Positions 1 to 7,159 of a stretch of 12,502 bases of DNA are shown in pieces. The DNA lies in assembly GCA_023386155.1 (NCBI GenBank), contig JAEWKH010000167.1, positions 1 to 12,502 on the forward strand, written 5' to 3'. The first letter of the stretch is position 1. Each line of letters starts with the position of its first letter. The translations under genes and the position numbers were made by a program. The notes below the pieces were generated by a model. That model was not told where the DNA came from, did no database searches, and saw nothing but the letters and a program-made list of their open reading frames with translations. This DNA is from Pseudomonadota bacterium (GTDB lineage Bacteria; Pseudomonadota; Alphaproteobacteria; Rhizobiales; Beijerinckiaceae).

Positions 1-99
1 CGACACGGCCGTATCGTGGGCGAAGCGAACGACAGGCAGCCTCGCATCGATCCAACGCTCGAACCTGCTCCCCGGCCTGTAGGTGCTAAAATCCTTCAT
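1..99 (-). CDS. Cytochrome b of a bc1-type complex, N-terminal 33 residues (runs off the left edge)
   Basis: Seen: reading leftwards from an ATG at 99-97, 33 codons stay open to the window edge. The peptide begins MKDFSTYRPGSRFERW and continues IDARLPVVRFAHDT. Known: alphaproteobacterial cytochrome b (PetB/FbcH) starts with the pattern STY-x-P, then W-x-D-x-RLP, then (H/Y)DS and PTPRNLN; the first parts of this pattern are all present here. The protein would be the di-haem membrane subunit that oxidises quinol and passes electrons to the Rieske and cytochrome c1 subunits. Odd: the usual upstream neighbour, the Rieske gene petA, is absent; a short 115 bp gap and an NmrA-like gene lie there instead, and no strong Shine-Dalgarno is visible. 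It could therefore be a second or relocated copy. Only 33 residues are available, so the family call rests on the N-terminal pattern alone. Confidence 0.65.
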   Translation of the reverse strand, partial: MKDFSTYRPGSRFERWIDARLPVVRFAHDTAVS

Positions 100-214
100 C
101 TCATCATCCGATCGTGCTGTGCTCAAGGCGACTGATGGCCATGCCTGCCAATGGAAGACCGTCAAGGCGTTGCAGCGGCGGTCCGCTCGCGCGGCCGACA
201 CCCTTCCCGGATAT

Positions 215-985
215 TCAGAAGGCGGGGGCCAAGGCCTGAGCAATGTACAGCCTGATCCAATCCTCGAACCGCGTCGGCGCGAACCGTGGATGATCAACCG
301 GGACAAGGGTATCCTCCCGCAAGACGGCCCCGAAGTACAAAGCGTTTTCATCCACGATTACCGTCCGAGGATCCTCGTTCGCCGTGAGAATTTGCTCTGC
401 GAGTTCGTTGAGGCGGAACCGGTCTGGGCCGACGATTTCGAGCTCGCGGTACTGCGGGCGGCTGAGCGTAAGATCCCGCAGTGCCGCCACCACATCATCG
501 GCCGCAATGGGTTGAATCGAGGCCGGAGAGAGACGAAGGACATCTCCGTCCGCAGCATTCTCGACAATCCCGGTGATGAACTCGAAGAATGGTGTCGCTC
601 TCAGGATCGTATAGGGTAGATGTGACGCACGGATCAGGTTCTCCTGCGCCATCTTGGCCCTGAAGTAACCGCTCTCAGGCAAGCGATCCGTCCCGACGAC
701 GGACAGCGCGATGTGATGCCTGACACCTGCCGCTTCCGCAGCGGCCAGGAGATGCCGGCCAGACGCATCAAAGAACCGAAGCGCGACATCATCCTGTAGT
801 GACGGCGAGTTCGAGACATCCACCACGACCTGAGCCTCGTTCAGCGCGTCGGACAGCCCTTCGCCCGTGATCGTGTTGACCCCCGCTGATGGCGAGGCAC
901 TAACCACATCCAGATTGTGCTCGCGCAGCATCGTCACGAGCCTCGCACCAATGAAGCCGGTTCCACCTACGACAACAACTTTCAT
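215..985 (-). CDS. NmrA-like / atypical SDR NAD(P)-binding protein
   Basis: A 256-residue single-domain Rossmann protein. Seen: the nucleotide-binding loop VGGTGFIGARL at residues 6-16 directly after the first beta strand, and a Y-x3-K pair (Y107, K111, in GYFRAK) at the place where SDRs carry their catalytic Tyr-Lys. Next comes the LPYTILRATPFFEF segment (residues 123-136), typical of the NAD(P)H-binding/NmrA group (atypical SDRs), followed by a short C-terminal substrate domain. No signal peptide or membrane helix, so it is cytoplasmic. The start is supported by AGGAG eight bases before the ATG. Members act as oxidoreductases, quinone or flavin reductases, or redox-sensing regulators; the substrate cannot be told from sequence. 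It is transcribed in the same direction as the partial cytochrome b gene, 115 bp upstream of it, so co-transcription is possible but not shown. Confidence 0.85.
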   Translation of the reverse strand: MKVVVVGGTGFIGARLVTMLREHNLDVVSASPSAGVNTITGEGLSDALNEAQVVVDVSNSPSLQDDVALRFFDASGRHLLAAAEAAGVRHHIALSVVGTDRLPESGYFRAKMAQENLIRASHLPYTILRATPFFEFITGIVENAADGDVLRLSPASIQPIAADDVVAALRDLTLSRPQYRELEIVGPDRFRLNELAEQILTANEDPRTVIVDENALYFGAVLREDTLVPVDHPRFAPTRFEDWIRLYIAQALAPAF

Positions 986-1511
986 TGGATCTACTCCTGT
1001 GCTGAACTGTGCACGGTTTCGGCCTTCTGACGCTCGCGCCGTTCTAGCCGACTTGGTTCCCCCGGCAGAAGTGGTCAGAGGAATGATCGGAAAGGCGTTC
1101 GGATTGCGGCCGCCACGGCGATCCTCGCCGGTCTCAGCCGAGCGATGCTGATATCCTACAAGCCGGTGGCCTCGATGGCGACACGACCCGAGGTTCAGTT
1201 GCCGATATACAAAGGTTTAGGTCTGCAATACCCATAGGCCCGACGGGCAGCCCGTTGTGAACACTGGGCGCGCCTTGCCGGCTCACATCACTTGCGCTCT
1301 GCAGCGTAGCATAGTCGCCCTGATGCCCACGGTTAGATCCGCTCAGCCGGCGAACGAGCATGCCAATTGACGTTCTAGACTTCGGTATAGCTGATGCGAG
1401 TGGACATGGCGGCGATAATGCGTCGGCTGGGCAAGCAGCGGCCGTGAGTTGGTCCTTCGGTCCTCGCAGCATTTCGGGTTTCTCAACCCACCCTAGAATA
1501 AAAGTGAACCG
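986..1511. other. 526 bp intergenic region between divergent genes
   Basis: It separates the minus-strand NmrA-like gene from the plus-strand MscS gene and must hold both promoters, but I see no convincing -35/-10 pair. Features visible: a 13-base perfect palindrome ACGGGCAGCCCGT at 1243-1255, and a small dyad GGGTT-TCTC-AACCC at 1476-1489, about 22 bases before the MscS start. An open frame without an upstream ATG runs from about 1030 to 1243 on the plus strand (it includes AAATAILAGLSRAML), but its first half is arginine- and serine-rich like a chance reading frame and I do not recognise it. I regard the region as non-coding or as unrecognisable remnants. Confidence 0.5.
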
Positions 1512-2993
1512 ATGTCCTTTACCGCAATGTTCGCCGATCCGGCCATGCCGTTGTTCTCCCTCGGCGTCGTCGGTATCATCGTGTGGCACCTGATTCCGCA
1601 AGCTCGCGCGAACGAACGAATGCTTGTCGAGCTTGCATTCTTCGGTGCCATGACGCTTGTCCTCGTCCACGGCCACTTGGCACCCCTGAGCTATGCTGAT
1701 GGCAGCACGCGGGATGTGAACACCTTACTGCTGACATCCGCAAAGATCCTGTGGTGGGTGCATCTCGCATGGGCCATCATCGGCATCGTCCGCCTTTATC
1801 TCATCCTTAACGGCAAGCCGCGGGAAGCCCGCCTTGTCCAGGATCTGATCGTTGGCGTCGTCTACCTGGGCATGGGCCTTTCCGTCCTCGCCTTCGTCTT
1901 CGGCGTTCCGATCGGAACCCTGGTGGCCACGTCTGGCGTCGTCGCGATCATTCTCGGCCTTGCTCTACAGAGTACCTTGAGCGATGTCTTCTCTGGGATC
2001 GCTCTGACCCTTGGTCGCCCCTACACGCTGGGGGACTGGATCCACCTCCGTGACGGCACGGAGGGACGGGTCGTCGAAAGCACGTGGCGGTCGACCCATA
2101 TCCTGACGGGCGAGAGCAACATCGTCGTTCTGCCCAACAGTGTCCTTGCGAAGCTCGGTCTCACGAACGTGAGCCGCCCGACCGAGATGCACAAAATGAG
2201 CGTCATCGTCAGGATTTCGCCGACCCGCATGCCGTCCATTGTGAGCGACGTGATGGGCGTTGTTCTCTCGAGTTCCAGCAAAGCCCTTAAAGTGCCGGCT
2301 CCTATCGTGTCTCTCAGGACATTGGACGCTGTTGCACTGGAGATTGAACTGCAATTCTGGGTAGGCGAGATTTCTCAACGCATCGCGGCAAAGAACGAGA
2401 TCCTCGATCTCGTCTACCGCCAATGTAAAGCGTCCGGCTTGCTTCTTGCCACGCCGCCCGATGCTCTGGTGGCTATTCGGAAGCTTCCAACGGAGGAGAG
2501 CGCCGAACCGCCGCCTGTAACACCCCTCCAGCTCATCAAAGCAGTCCCGCTCTTCCAATCCCTGGATCTCGATGAGAAGAAGACTCTGGCGGAGGCCGCG
2601 GTCGTTCGTGAGTTCGTCTCGGGCGAGGTGATCGCTCGGCGAGACAAGCCGGCAACCAACCTGGCGATTGTGCGCTCCGGCGTTATTTCGGTCCGCAGAG
2701 ATCATGACGAACTCGGCCGTCTGGCACCTGGCGACTATTACGGCGGAGTCGGTTTGCTCGTGGATACCGAGGAGGCTTGCACCTTGGAGGCATTGGAGAA
2801 CGTCGTCGTTTATGAAATCAAACAGCAAGCATTGGCTGCGTTGCTTGCAGAGCGACCCGCTCTGACGCGAATCCTGACTAGCGCACTGTCCCGGCGGGGG
2901 CAGCAATCTCCTAGGAGTGAATCTCAGACGACGTCGGACGCTCGCAGGGGGCGGGTTCTACTTAGCGCGATCCAATCGATCTTTCGTGGCTAG
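1512..2993 (+). CDS. MscS-family channel with C-terminal cyclic-nucleotide-binding-like domain (bCNG type)
   Basis: 493 residues. Seen in order: hydrophobic segments at about 11-29, 40-55, 71-98 and 110-131; a pore-lining helix at about 135-168 (GTLVATSGVVAIILGLAL, then QSTLSDVFSGIAL), which matches the glycine/alanine-rich TM3 of MscS; the MscS beta domain (LGDWIHL...EGRVVES) and the VVLPNSVL motif near 205-212; the alpha/beta vestibule to about 325; then a CRP-like beta-roll at about 346-445 (FQSLDLDE, SGEVIARRD, LAIVRSGVISV). Known: such fusions (bCNG channels) have lost much mechanosensitivity and may be gated by cAMP. Odd: the phosphate-binding cassette, normally FGE-x-ALL-x4-RTAT, reads YGGVGLLVDTEEACT (410-424): the conserved Glu is Gly and the conserved Arg is Glu, so classic cAMP binding is doubtful. 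The start has only a weak ribosome site (AAGTGAA). It stands alone, facing the regulator gene downstream. Confidence 0.9.
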   Translation: MSFTAMFADPAMPLFSLGVVGIIVWHLIPQARANERMLVELAFFGAMTLVLVHGHLAPLSYADGSTRDVNTLLLTSAKILWWVHLAWAIIGIVRLYLILNGKPREARLVQDLIVGVVYLGMGLSVLAFVFGVPIGTLVATSGVVAIILGLALQSTLSDVFSGIALTLGRPYTLGDWIHLRDGTEGRVVESTWRSTHILTGESNIVVLPNSVLAKLGLTNVSRPTEMHKMSVIVRISPTRMPSIVSDVMGVVLSSSSKALKVPAPIVSLRTLDAVALEIELQFWVGEISQRIAAKNEILDLVYRQCKASGLLLATPPDALVAIRKLPTEESAEPPPVTPLQLIKAVPLFQSLDLDEKKTLAEAAVVREFVSGEVIARRDKPATNLAIVRSGVISVRRDHDELGRLAPGDYYGGVGLLVDTEEACTLEALENVVVYEIKQQALAALLAERPALTRILTSALSRRGQQSPRSESQTTSDARRGRVLLSAIQSIFRG

Positions 2994-2997
2994 ACCA

Positions 2998-3025
2998 TCG
3001 GACGTAAAGTGGCGCTGGCGTCCGA
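2998..3025. terminator. Candidate transcription-stop hairpin between convergent genes
   Basis: TCGGACG (2998-3004) and CGTCCGA (3019-3025) form a perfect 7 bp stem around a 14-base loop, starting five bases after the stop codon of the MscS-type gene. There is no T tract on the plus side, so it is not a classical intrinsic terminator. It sits between two convergent genes where a terminator would be expected; the following 115 bases hold nothing else recognisable. Confidence 0.35.
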
Positions 3026-3139
3026 AGGGCTCAACTTATAGTTCCATTCATCGTTACGATCAAAACCGGGTCCTGCTTCCACAGTCGACGCTTTAGGAAT
3101 TAGTCGCTGCAATGCTGACGGCCGCATAATTGACGGGTG

Positions 3140-4723
3140 CTACTCCGGCAGACCTGATCTCCGCAACCCTTCCGCTAGAGCGTCGAGATCCGCCGGCCGC
3201 CGAAGCTGCAGCCAGTCACTGATATTCGAGACCCGCAGGGAGGGATTCAGTTGCCGCAACTCGCGAAGGGTGCGCTCTGCCTCACGCGTTCGACCGGCAA
3301 GTGCGTCACTAGCGGCAAGAACTCCAGCTGCGAGTGTAAAGGTTGGCAACTCTCCGAGCGCTTTGCTGGCCCATAATGACGCTTGATCATAGTTCCCGGC
3401 CAGCATATGGGCCAGTGCCGTTCCGGTCTGCATCCGAGGCATCTCGGGGTCCAAGGGGCTCAGCTGCATTCCTTTCGCAAAGCGCTTGATGGCATCGTCT
3501 GGCTCTCCTCGGGCGATCCTCTGGAACCCGCTGAGATACCACGCCGCCAGGAGGTTGGGATTGAGCACCAGCGCTCGGTCAAGCAAAGCGATGCAACCGT
3601 CGAGGTCGCCTCCAAAATGGCCAAGGGCGTGACCGCCGCGGGTCAGGGCGATTGGGTCATGCCTGCCAAGTTCAATGGCCCGGTGGGCCAATCTGGCGCC
3701 CTCGGCGGCGTCCTGCGCGGGATCGGCCAACCAGCCGTTGAGCTTGCGCCAAACATGGCACCACGCTGCCATGCCGTAACCGGCCGCGTAGTCTGGGTCG
3801 AGCTCGATCACCTTGTAAAACAGCGGCAAGGCCTGGCTGACGGCCCCCCTGGTTCCCTGGTGGAACCTCGCCATGCCGCGCAGATAGTAATCATAGGCGT
3901 CGAGGCAGTCATCTGCCTTGCGGTGGGCTCGCTCGATCTCAGCTCGTTCCAGTTGAGGAACGATTGCACCGACAACACTGGCCACGACCTCGTCTTGCAC
4001 TTGGAAGATGTCGTTGAGCGAGGCTTCAAAGCGTTCAGCCCAAACAGTGATCCCAGTGGCCGCCTCAATCAATTGACCTGTGATGCGCACACGATCTTCG
4101 GCCCTGCGTACGCTGCCCTCAAGCAGATACCGGACTCCTAGGTCGCGACCGACCTGAGTCACGTCGACCGTACGGCCCTTGTATGTGAAGCTCGAGTTGC
4201 GGGCGGTGACGAAGAGCCAGCCAAGGCGCGACAGCGCTGCGATAATATCCTCCACCACCCCGTCGGCAAAGTACTCCTGCGTGGGGTCCGCGCTCAGGTT
4301 CAGGAACGGCATGACGGCGATGGACGGCCGTCCGTCAACCTTCGGTGCGGGTGATATCAAGGGAGTCGCTGGGGTGAAATCCTGACCGGGCAGACCAGTT
4401 TGGTTCGGACGGTCGGTCACCCGGACATCGGCAACAAACCGAAACCCCTTTCGGGCGACAGTACGTACCAGGCGCTGTTCCGACCCGCTGTCGCCAATAG
4501 CGTTGCGCACAGCGTTGACGTGGCTCGTCATCGTCGACTCAGAGACGATCCGACCACCCCAGATCACGTGCAGCAATTCCTGTTTGCTGACGACGCGCGC
4601 GCTGTGCTGAATCAGATAGAGCAGAAGATCGAACGCCCTAGGTCCCAGCGCGATCGTATCAGATCCTCTGGTGAGCTCGCGCCGATCCGGATCGAGCCTG
4701 TAGCTGCCGAAAGTAAATTGCAC
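3140..4723 (-). CDS. One-component regulator: winged helix + TolB-like domain + TPR repeats
   Basis: 527 residues. Seen: residues 1-100 form an OmpR/CadC-type winged helix (FGSYRLDPDRRELTRG; LGPRAFDLLLYLI; VVSKQELLHVIWGG; TMTSHVNAVRNAIGD; LVRTVARKGFRFVADV). A proline-rich linker follows to about 132. Residues 134-262 form the TolB-like/adenylate-cyclase-associated domain (SIAVMPFLNLSADP, EYFADGVVEDIIAALSRL, YLLEGSVRRAEDRVRIT, WAERFEASLNDIFQVQDEV). About 275-500 are helical repeats with TPR signatures (ALPLFYKVIELDPDYAAGY, ALVLNPNLLAAWYLSGF). No membrane helix, so unlike CadC it is cytosolic. It starts with GTG, backed by AGGAG seven bases upstream. Known: this architecture is common in rhizobia, often several copies per genome, with mostly unknown ligands. 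The target genes are not evident; it faces the MscS gene end to end, so it shares no promoter with it. Confidence 0.9.
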   Translation of the reverse strand: MQFTFGSYRLDPDRRELTRGSDTIALGPRAFDLLLYLIQHSARVVSKQELLHVIWGGRIVSESTMTSHVNAVRNAIGDSGSEQRLVRTVARKGFRFVADVRVTDRPNQTGLPGQDFTPATPLISPAPKVDGRPSIAVMPFLNLSADPTQEYFADGVVEDIIAALSRLGWLFVTARNSSFTYKGRTVDVTQVGRDLGVRYLLEGSVRRAEDRVRITGQLIEAATGITVWAERFEASLNDIFQVQDEVVASVVGAIVPQLERAEIERAHRKADDCLDAYDYYLRGMARFHQGTRGAVSQALPLFYKVIELDPDYAAGYGMAAWCHVWRKLNGWLADPAQDAAEGARLAHRAIELGRHDPIALTRGGHALGHFGGDLDGCIALLDRALVLNPNLLAAWYLSGFQRIARGEPDDAIKRFAKGMQLSPLDPEMPRMQTGTALAHMLAGNYDQASLWASKALGELPTFTLAAGVLAASDALAGRTREAERTLRELRQLNPSLRVSNISDWLQLRRPADLDALAEGLRRSGLPE

Positions 4724-5121
4724 CAGGTTACTCCTGATGAGACTGATCCGGTTGCTCGGTTTATTAGCCCTTGCAGTCCGGCAAACTCTGTTAACGCGGC
4801 CTCTGAGGAGACCATAATTTCCGGTGATTGCTGGCGGGTTCTGCCGATGTCGGTGTCAAAGGAGCAGTCATCCTTATGATCCAACGGCGGCATGACGGAA
4901 ACTCGTCAATCCGGTTTTGCCGTGGAAGGCAGCTCATTCACTGTTCTTGCTATGCAAGGAGGCTGACCCGGTGTCAATACGAAGTGGGCTTGGAGACGAC
5001 GGACAGCGTCGCCGATCTGGTAACCGTAAAGCTTTGCTCTGCCAGATCCATATAGCCGTCCCGCATCGGATCGAAGGAGTTTGCATGTCTGCTGAGGGTC
5101 GACAGCGGAGTGTATGCTGAA
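4724..5121. other. 398 bp intergenic region upstream of the regulator gene
   Basis: This stretch lies between the GTG start of the winged-helix regulator (4723) and the end of the 159-residue ORF (5122), both on the minus strand. It should contain the regulator's promoter. Short overlapping reading frames occur on both strands but none has a convincing start with ribosome site or a recognisable product. One minus-strand frame, about 4974-5075, reads DPMRDGYMDLAEQSF and ends at TGA; it could be a fragment of something lost, but I cannot identify it. No tRNA, repeat or clear terminator is visible. Confidence 0.5.
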
Positions 5122-5601
5122 CTACGATGGGAAGGTAGGACGGACGTCGGCTTCATCGTCGTCAAAATGGGGCTTTGGCTCGAACGGGAACCCTTCCGAC
5201 GTCCCTTGGATGATAGGCCAAGGACGATTGTCCGTCACGAAGCCGCCTTTGAATGGATTCACCGACAGCCCCACACGGACGTCGGCACCCTGCCTCACAC
5301 CTAGAATTTGAAGGAATACTCTTGGCATGAAGATGTAGGTACACACCATGGGCGTCGCTTTGATCGCCCCGATCACAGTGATATCAGAATCATCGTCCAA
5401 GATCTCGCCTGGAACCGAGATCATCCATCGGAACGCCCCATCACCCGGCTTGGCGCCCGCGACATGAATGTTGAATGGCCTGCCGCCAGCCACACCTCGA
5501 AGGGAGATGAGGCGGGAGCTGTCCGGCGCTAGGGTTGCGGTCCCTCCCTCCGCTTCGATAAAGCCAGCCAGAACGAGTGAAGCTGCACGAGCCTGCATCA
5601 T
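5122..5601 (-). CDS. Unrecognised 159-residue protein, downstream partner of flgE
   Basis: I do not recognise the family. Seen: the gene begins 23 nt after the flgE stop with ATGATG, preceded by TGAGGC as a plausible ribosome site, so it is probably co-transcribed with flgE. The codons are ordinary for the region. The protein has a mildly hydrophobic N-terminus (ARAASLVLAGFIEAEGG), too weak and too early broken by acidic residues to be a clear signal peptide. The body is beta-rich (SSRLISLRGVAGGRPFNIHV, FRWMISVPGEIL, DITVIGAIKATPMVCTYIF). The C-terminus is charged and proline-rich (GFPFEPKPHFDDDEADVRP). No cysteine pairs or metal motifs stand out, and no membrane helix is obvious. Its link to flgE suggests, but does not show, a flagellar or surface role; it could equally be an independent accessory gene. 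Confidence 0.65.
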   Translation of the reverse strand: MMQARAASLVLAGFIEAEGGTATLAPDSSRLISLRGVAGGRPFNIHVAGAKPGDGAFRWMISVPGEILDDDSDITVIGAIKATPMVCTYIFMPRVFLQILGVRQGADVRVGLSVNPFKGGFVTDNRPWPIIQGTSEGFPFEPKPHFDDDEADVRPTFPS

Positions 5602-5624
5602 ATGCCTCAGACGGTTTTGACGCT

Positions 5625-6905
5625 TTAGCGCTTAAGGTTGATGAGGACGTCCAGGAGTTCCGATCCGGTTTGGAAGACCTTCGAGTTCGCCGTGTAGGCG
5701 CTTTGGGACTGAATCATCTCCGCAAGCTCGGTGCCGAGATCGACGTTCGAGGCTTCGAGAGTTCCCGAGTTCACGCTGCCATAGCCGGCACTTCCCGCCG
5801 TACCATATTGAACGCCTCCTGATTGCTGCGTTTCCCGGTAGACGTTGCCAGGCTCGGTGCTCAGCCGGTCCGGACTTTGAAAGCTGGCGAGCTGGATCTG
5901 GTACGACGGATTACGCGTTCCATCCGAGTAAACCTCATACAGGATCCCATCCGTTGAAATTTCGAAGCCTTCCAGTGAACTCGCGGCGTTTCCGTCCGCT
6001 TCGGCTTCGTGGACCTTGTAGGGAGCATCAACCTGCTGCATGCCGGTCAAGTCGAGAGTGAATGGAAACGTCGCTCCGGTTTCCGTCGCATGGGGAATGG
6101 CAAATGACAGCGATCCCCCGGAACCGTTCCCGGTCATGGGATCGAAGGCGAGTGTGCTCGTTCCAAGAAGGCTGGCCGGTCGGGATGCGCTCCCGCTATC
6201 GTAGACCGCCACCTGCCACTCGTTGGCGCCCGTCTTCGCAAGATAGACATCGAGAGTGACCTTCGTTCCCAAGGGGTCATAGGTCACGATGCTTGTTTTA
6301 ATATCGTAGGTCCCTTCCGCAGGGAGGGCCCCAGTTGGGGGTATCCACGCTGAGCGGATGCTTGTGCTGGCCGGCAGGTTCGCCTTGAATACGCCGCTTC
6401 TGGAGACATTCGGCTTCAGCTCACCCGTTGGCAGTTCGATCGGAACGAGACCCCCTGCCCCATTTGAGGTTCCATCCGCATTGAGTTTTTTCCCCAGCAA
6501 CTCAAATCCGGCCGGGTTGATCAGGCGCGTAACGGCGTGCTTCGTGCCGGCCTCTGTCTCAACGAGCCGAACAACGGGCACAAAGGACCCCGCGCGTGTG
6601 TACGCCACAGCCCCCCCTGCATCCGCCACAGGGAAAAACCCATTCCCATCAATCATAAGATCGAAGGCCGAGGTCGTGTACTGCTTGGCCCCTTGTTGGC
6701 TGATGCTGTATCTGACGTTGGTCGTGACGGAACCAGAATCATAGGAGCCATGACCGCTGGCAGCCACAAACGTGGCAAATTCGGTTGAGGCGCGCTTGTA
6801 GCCCGTGGTGTTCTGGTTGGCGATATTATCAGAGATGGTCGACAGCCTAGAGGACTGAGCGTTCATGCCTGAAAGGCTTGTCCGCATTGCACCGTATATT
6901 CCCAT
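5625..6905 (-). CDS. flgE: Flagellar hook protein FlgE
   Basis: 426 residues, the usual length for rhizobial FlgE. FlgE polymerises into the flexible hook between rod and filament after export by the flagellar type III apparatus. Seen: the N-terminal D0 helix and rod motif (MRTSLSGMNAQSSRLSTISD, then NIANQNTTGYKRAS, matching the ANxxTTGYK signature); the following YSISQQGAKQYTTSAFDLMI and GNGFFPV segments; a variable middle; and the C-terminal D0 (LEASNVDLGTELAEMIQSQS, AYTANSKVFQTGSELLDVLI, ending NLKR), nearly the rhizobial consensus. I chose the ATG at 6905 (MGIYGAMRT) because rhizobial FlgE begins at this point and GGGGG lies five bases upstream; an ATG at 6923 would add six residues. Both terminal domains are intact, so it looks functional. 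Odd: no other flagellar gene is visible on either side. Confidence 0.93.
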   Translation of the reverse strand: MGIYGAMRTSLSGMNAQSSRLSTISDNIANQNTTGYKRASTEFATFVAASGHGSYDSGSVTTNVRYSISQQGAKQYTTSAFDLMIDGNGFFPVADAGGAVAYTRAGSFVPVVRLVETEAGTKHAVTRLINPAGFELLGKKLNADGTSNGAGGLVPIELPTGELKPNVSRSGVFKANLPASTSIRSAWIPPTGALPAEGTYDIKTSIVTYDPLGTKVTLDVYLAKTGANEWQVAVYDSGSASRPASLLGTSTLAFDPMTGNGSGGSLSFAIPHATETGATFPFTLDLTGMQQVDAPYKVHEAEADGNAASSLEGFEISTDGILYEVYSDGTRNPSYQIQLASFQSPDRLSTEPGNVYRETQQSGGVQYGTAGSAGYGSVNSGTLEASNVDLGTELAEMIQSQSAYTANSKVFQTGSELLDVLINLKR

Positions 6906-7020
6906 GCTTGCCCCCATCTCCAATGATGCGTTTCATGCCGTCGCGTCGATTGTCAGACTCGGCACCTTGTGTTTCGGACGCAGGATGGCGATTGGCCGGC
7001 GGAAAGTCCTTGCGGCGACC

Positions 7021-7059
7021 TTGGAAATTTCATGAGTTTATCTTGGAAATTTGTCCAAG
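7021..7059. promoter_or_regulatory. AT-rich repeat pair upstream of flgE (candidate operator)
   Basis: TTGGAAATTT occurs twice, at 7021-7030 and 7043-7052, a spacing of 22 bases or about two helical turns. The second copy is also the left arm of a dyad CTTGGA-AATTTG-TCCAAG at 7042-7059. The cluster lies about 115-155 bases upstream of the flgE start in the 254 bp gap after the large MscS gene, and it is AT-rich in a GC-rich neighbourhood. This arrangement suits a dimeric activator binding two sites on one face of the helix. The regulator is unknown. I see no sigma-54 (GG-N10-GC) or sigma-28 promoter that I would defend. Confidence 0.35.
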
Positions 7060-7159
7060 ACGGCATTTGCCAGTTCTGGGGAACCGATCCGGAGAATCCG
7101 TCGAAGCTGTCCGGGGCGCGCACGAGTCAACCTGTGCCGGATCTGAGGTTACAGGATGG

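Noticed and set aside
1243..1255. Palindrome ACGGGCAGCCCGT as an operator or terminator
   Set aside because: One-base centre prevents a hairpin, and GC-rich palindromes of this size occur by chance in such genomes; far from either gene start.
1965..2906. 313-codon minus-strand open frame opposite the MscS fusion gene
   Set aside because: It is entirely antisense to a gene with clear domains; composition is Arg/Gln/His-rich without a recognisable fold.
3383..4141. 252-codon plus-strand open frame opposite the regulator
   Set aside because: It lies wholly antisense to the TPR and TolB-like coding sequence and shows no motif.
6906..6923. flgE start six codons upstream
   Set aside because: Rhizobial FlgE begins at the MxxYGxMRT position, and GGGGG is well placed for the ATG at 6905.
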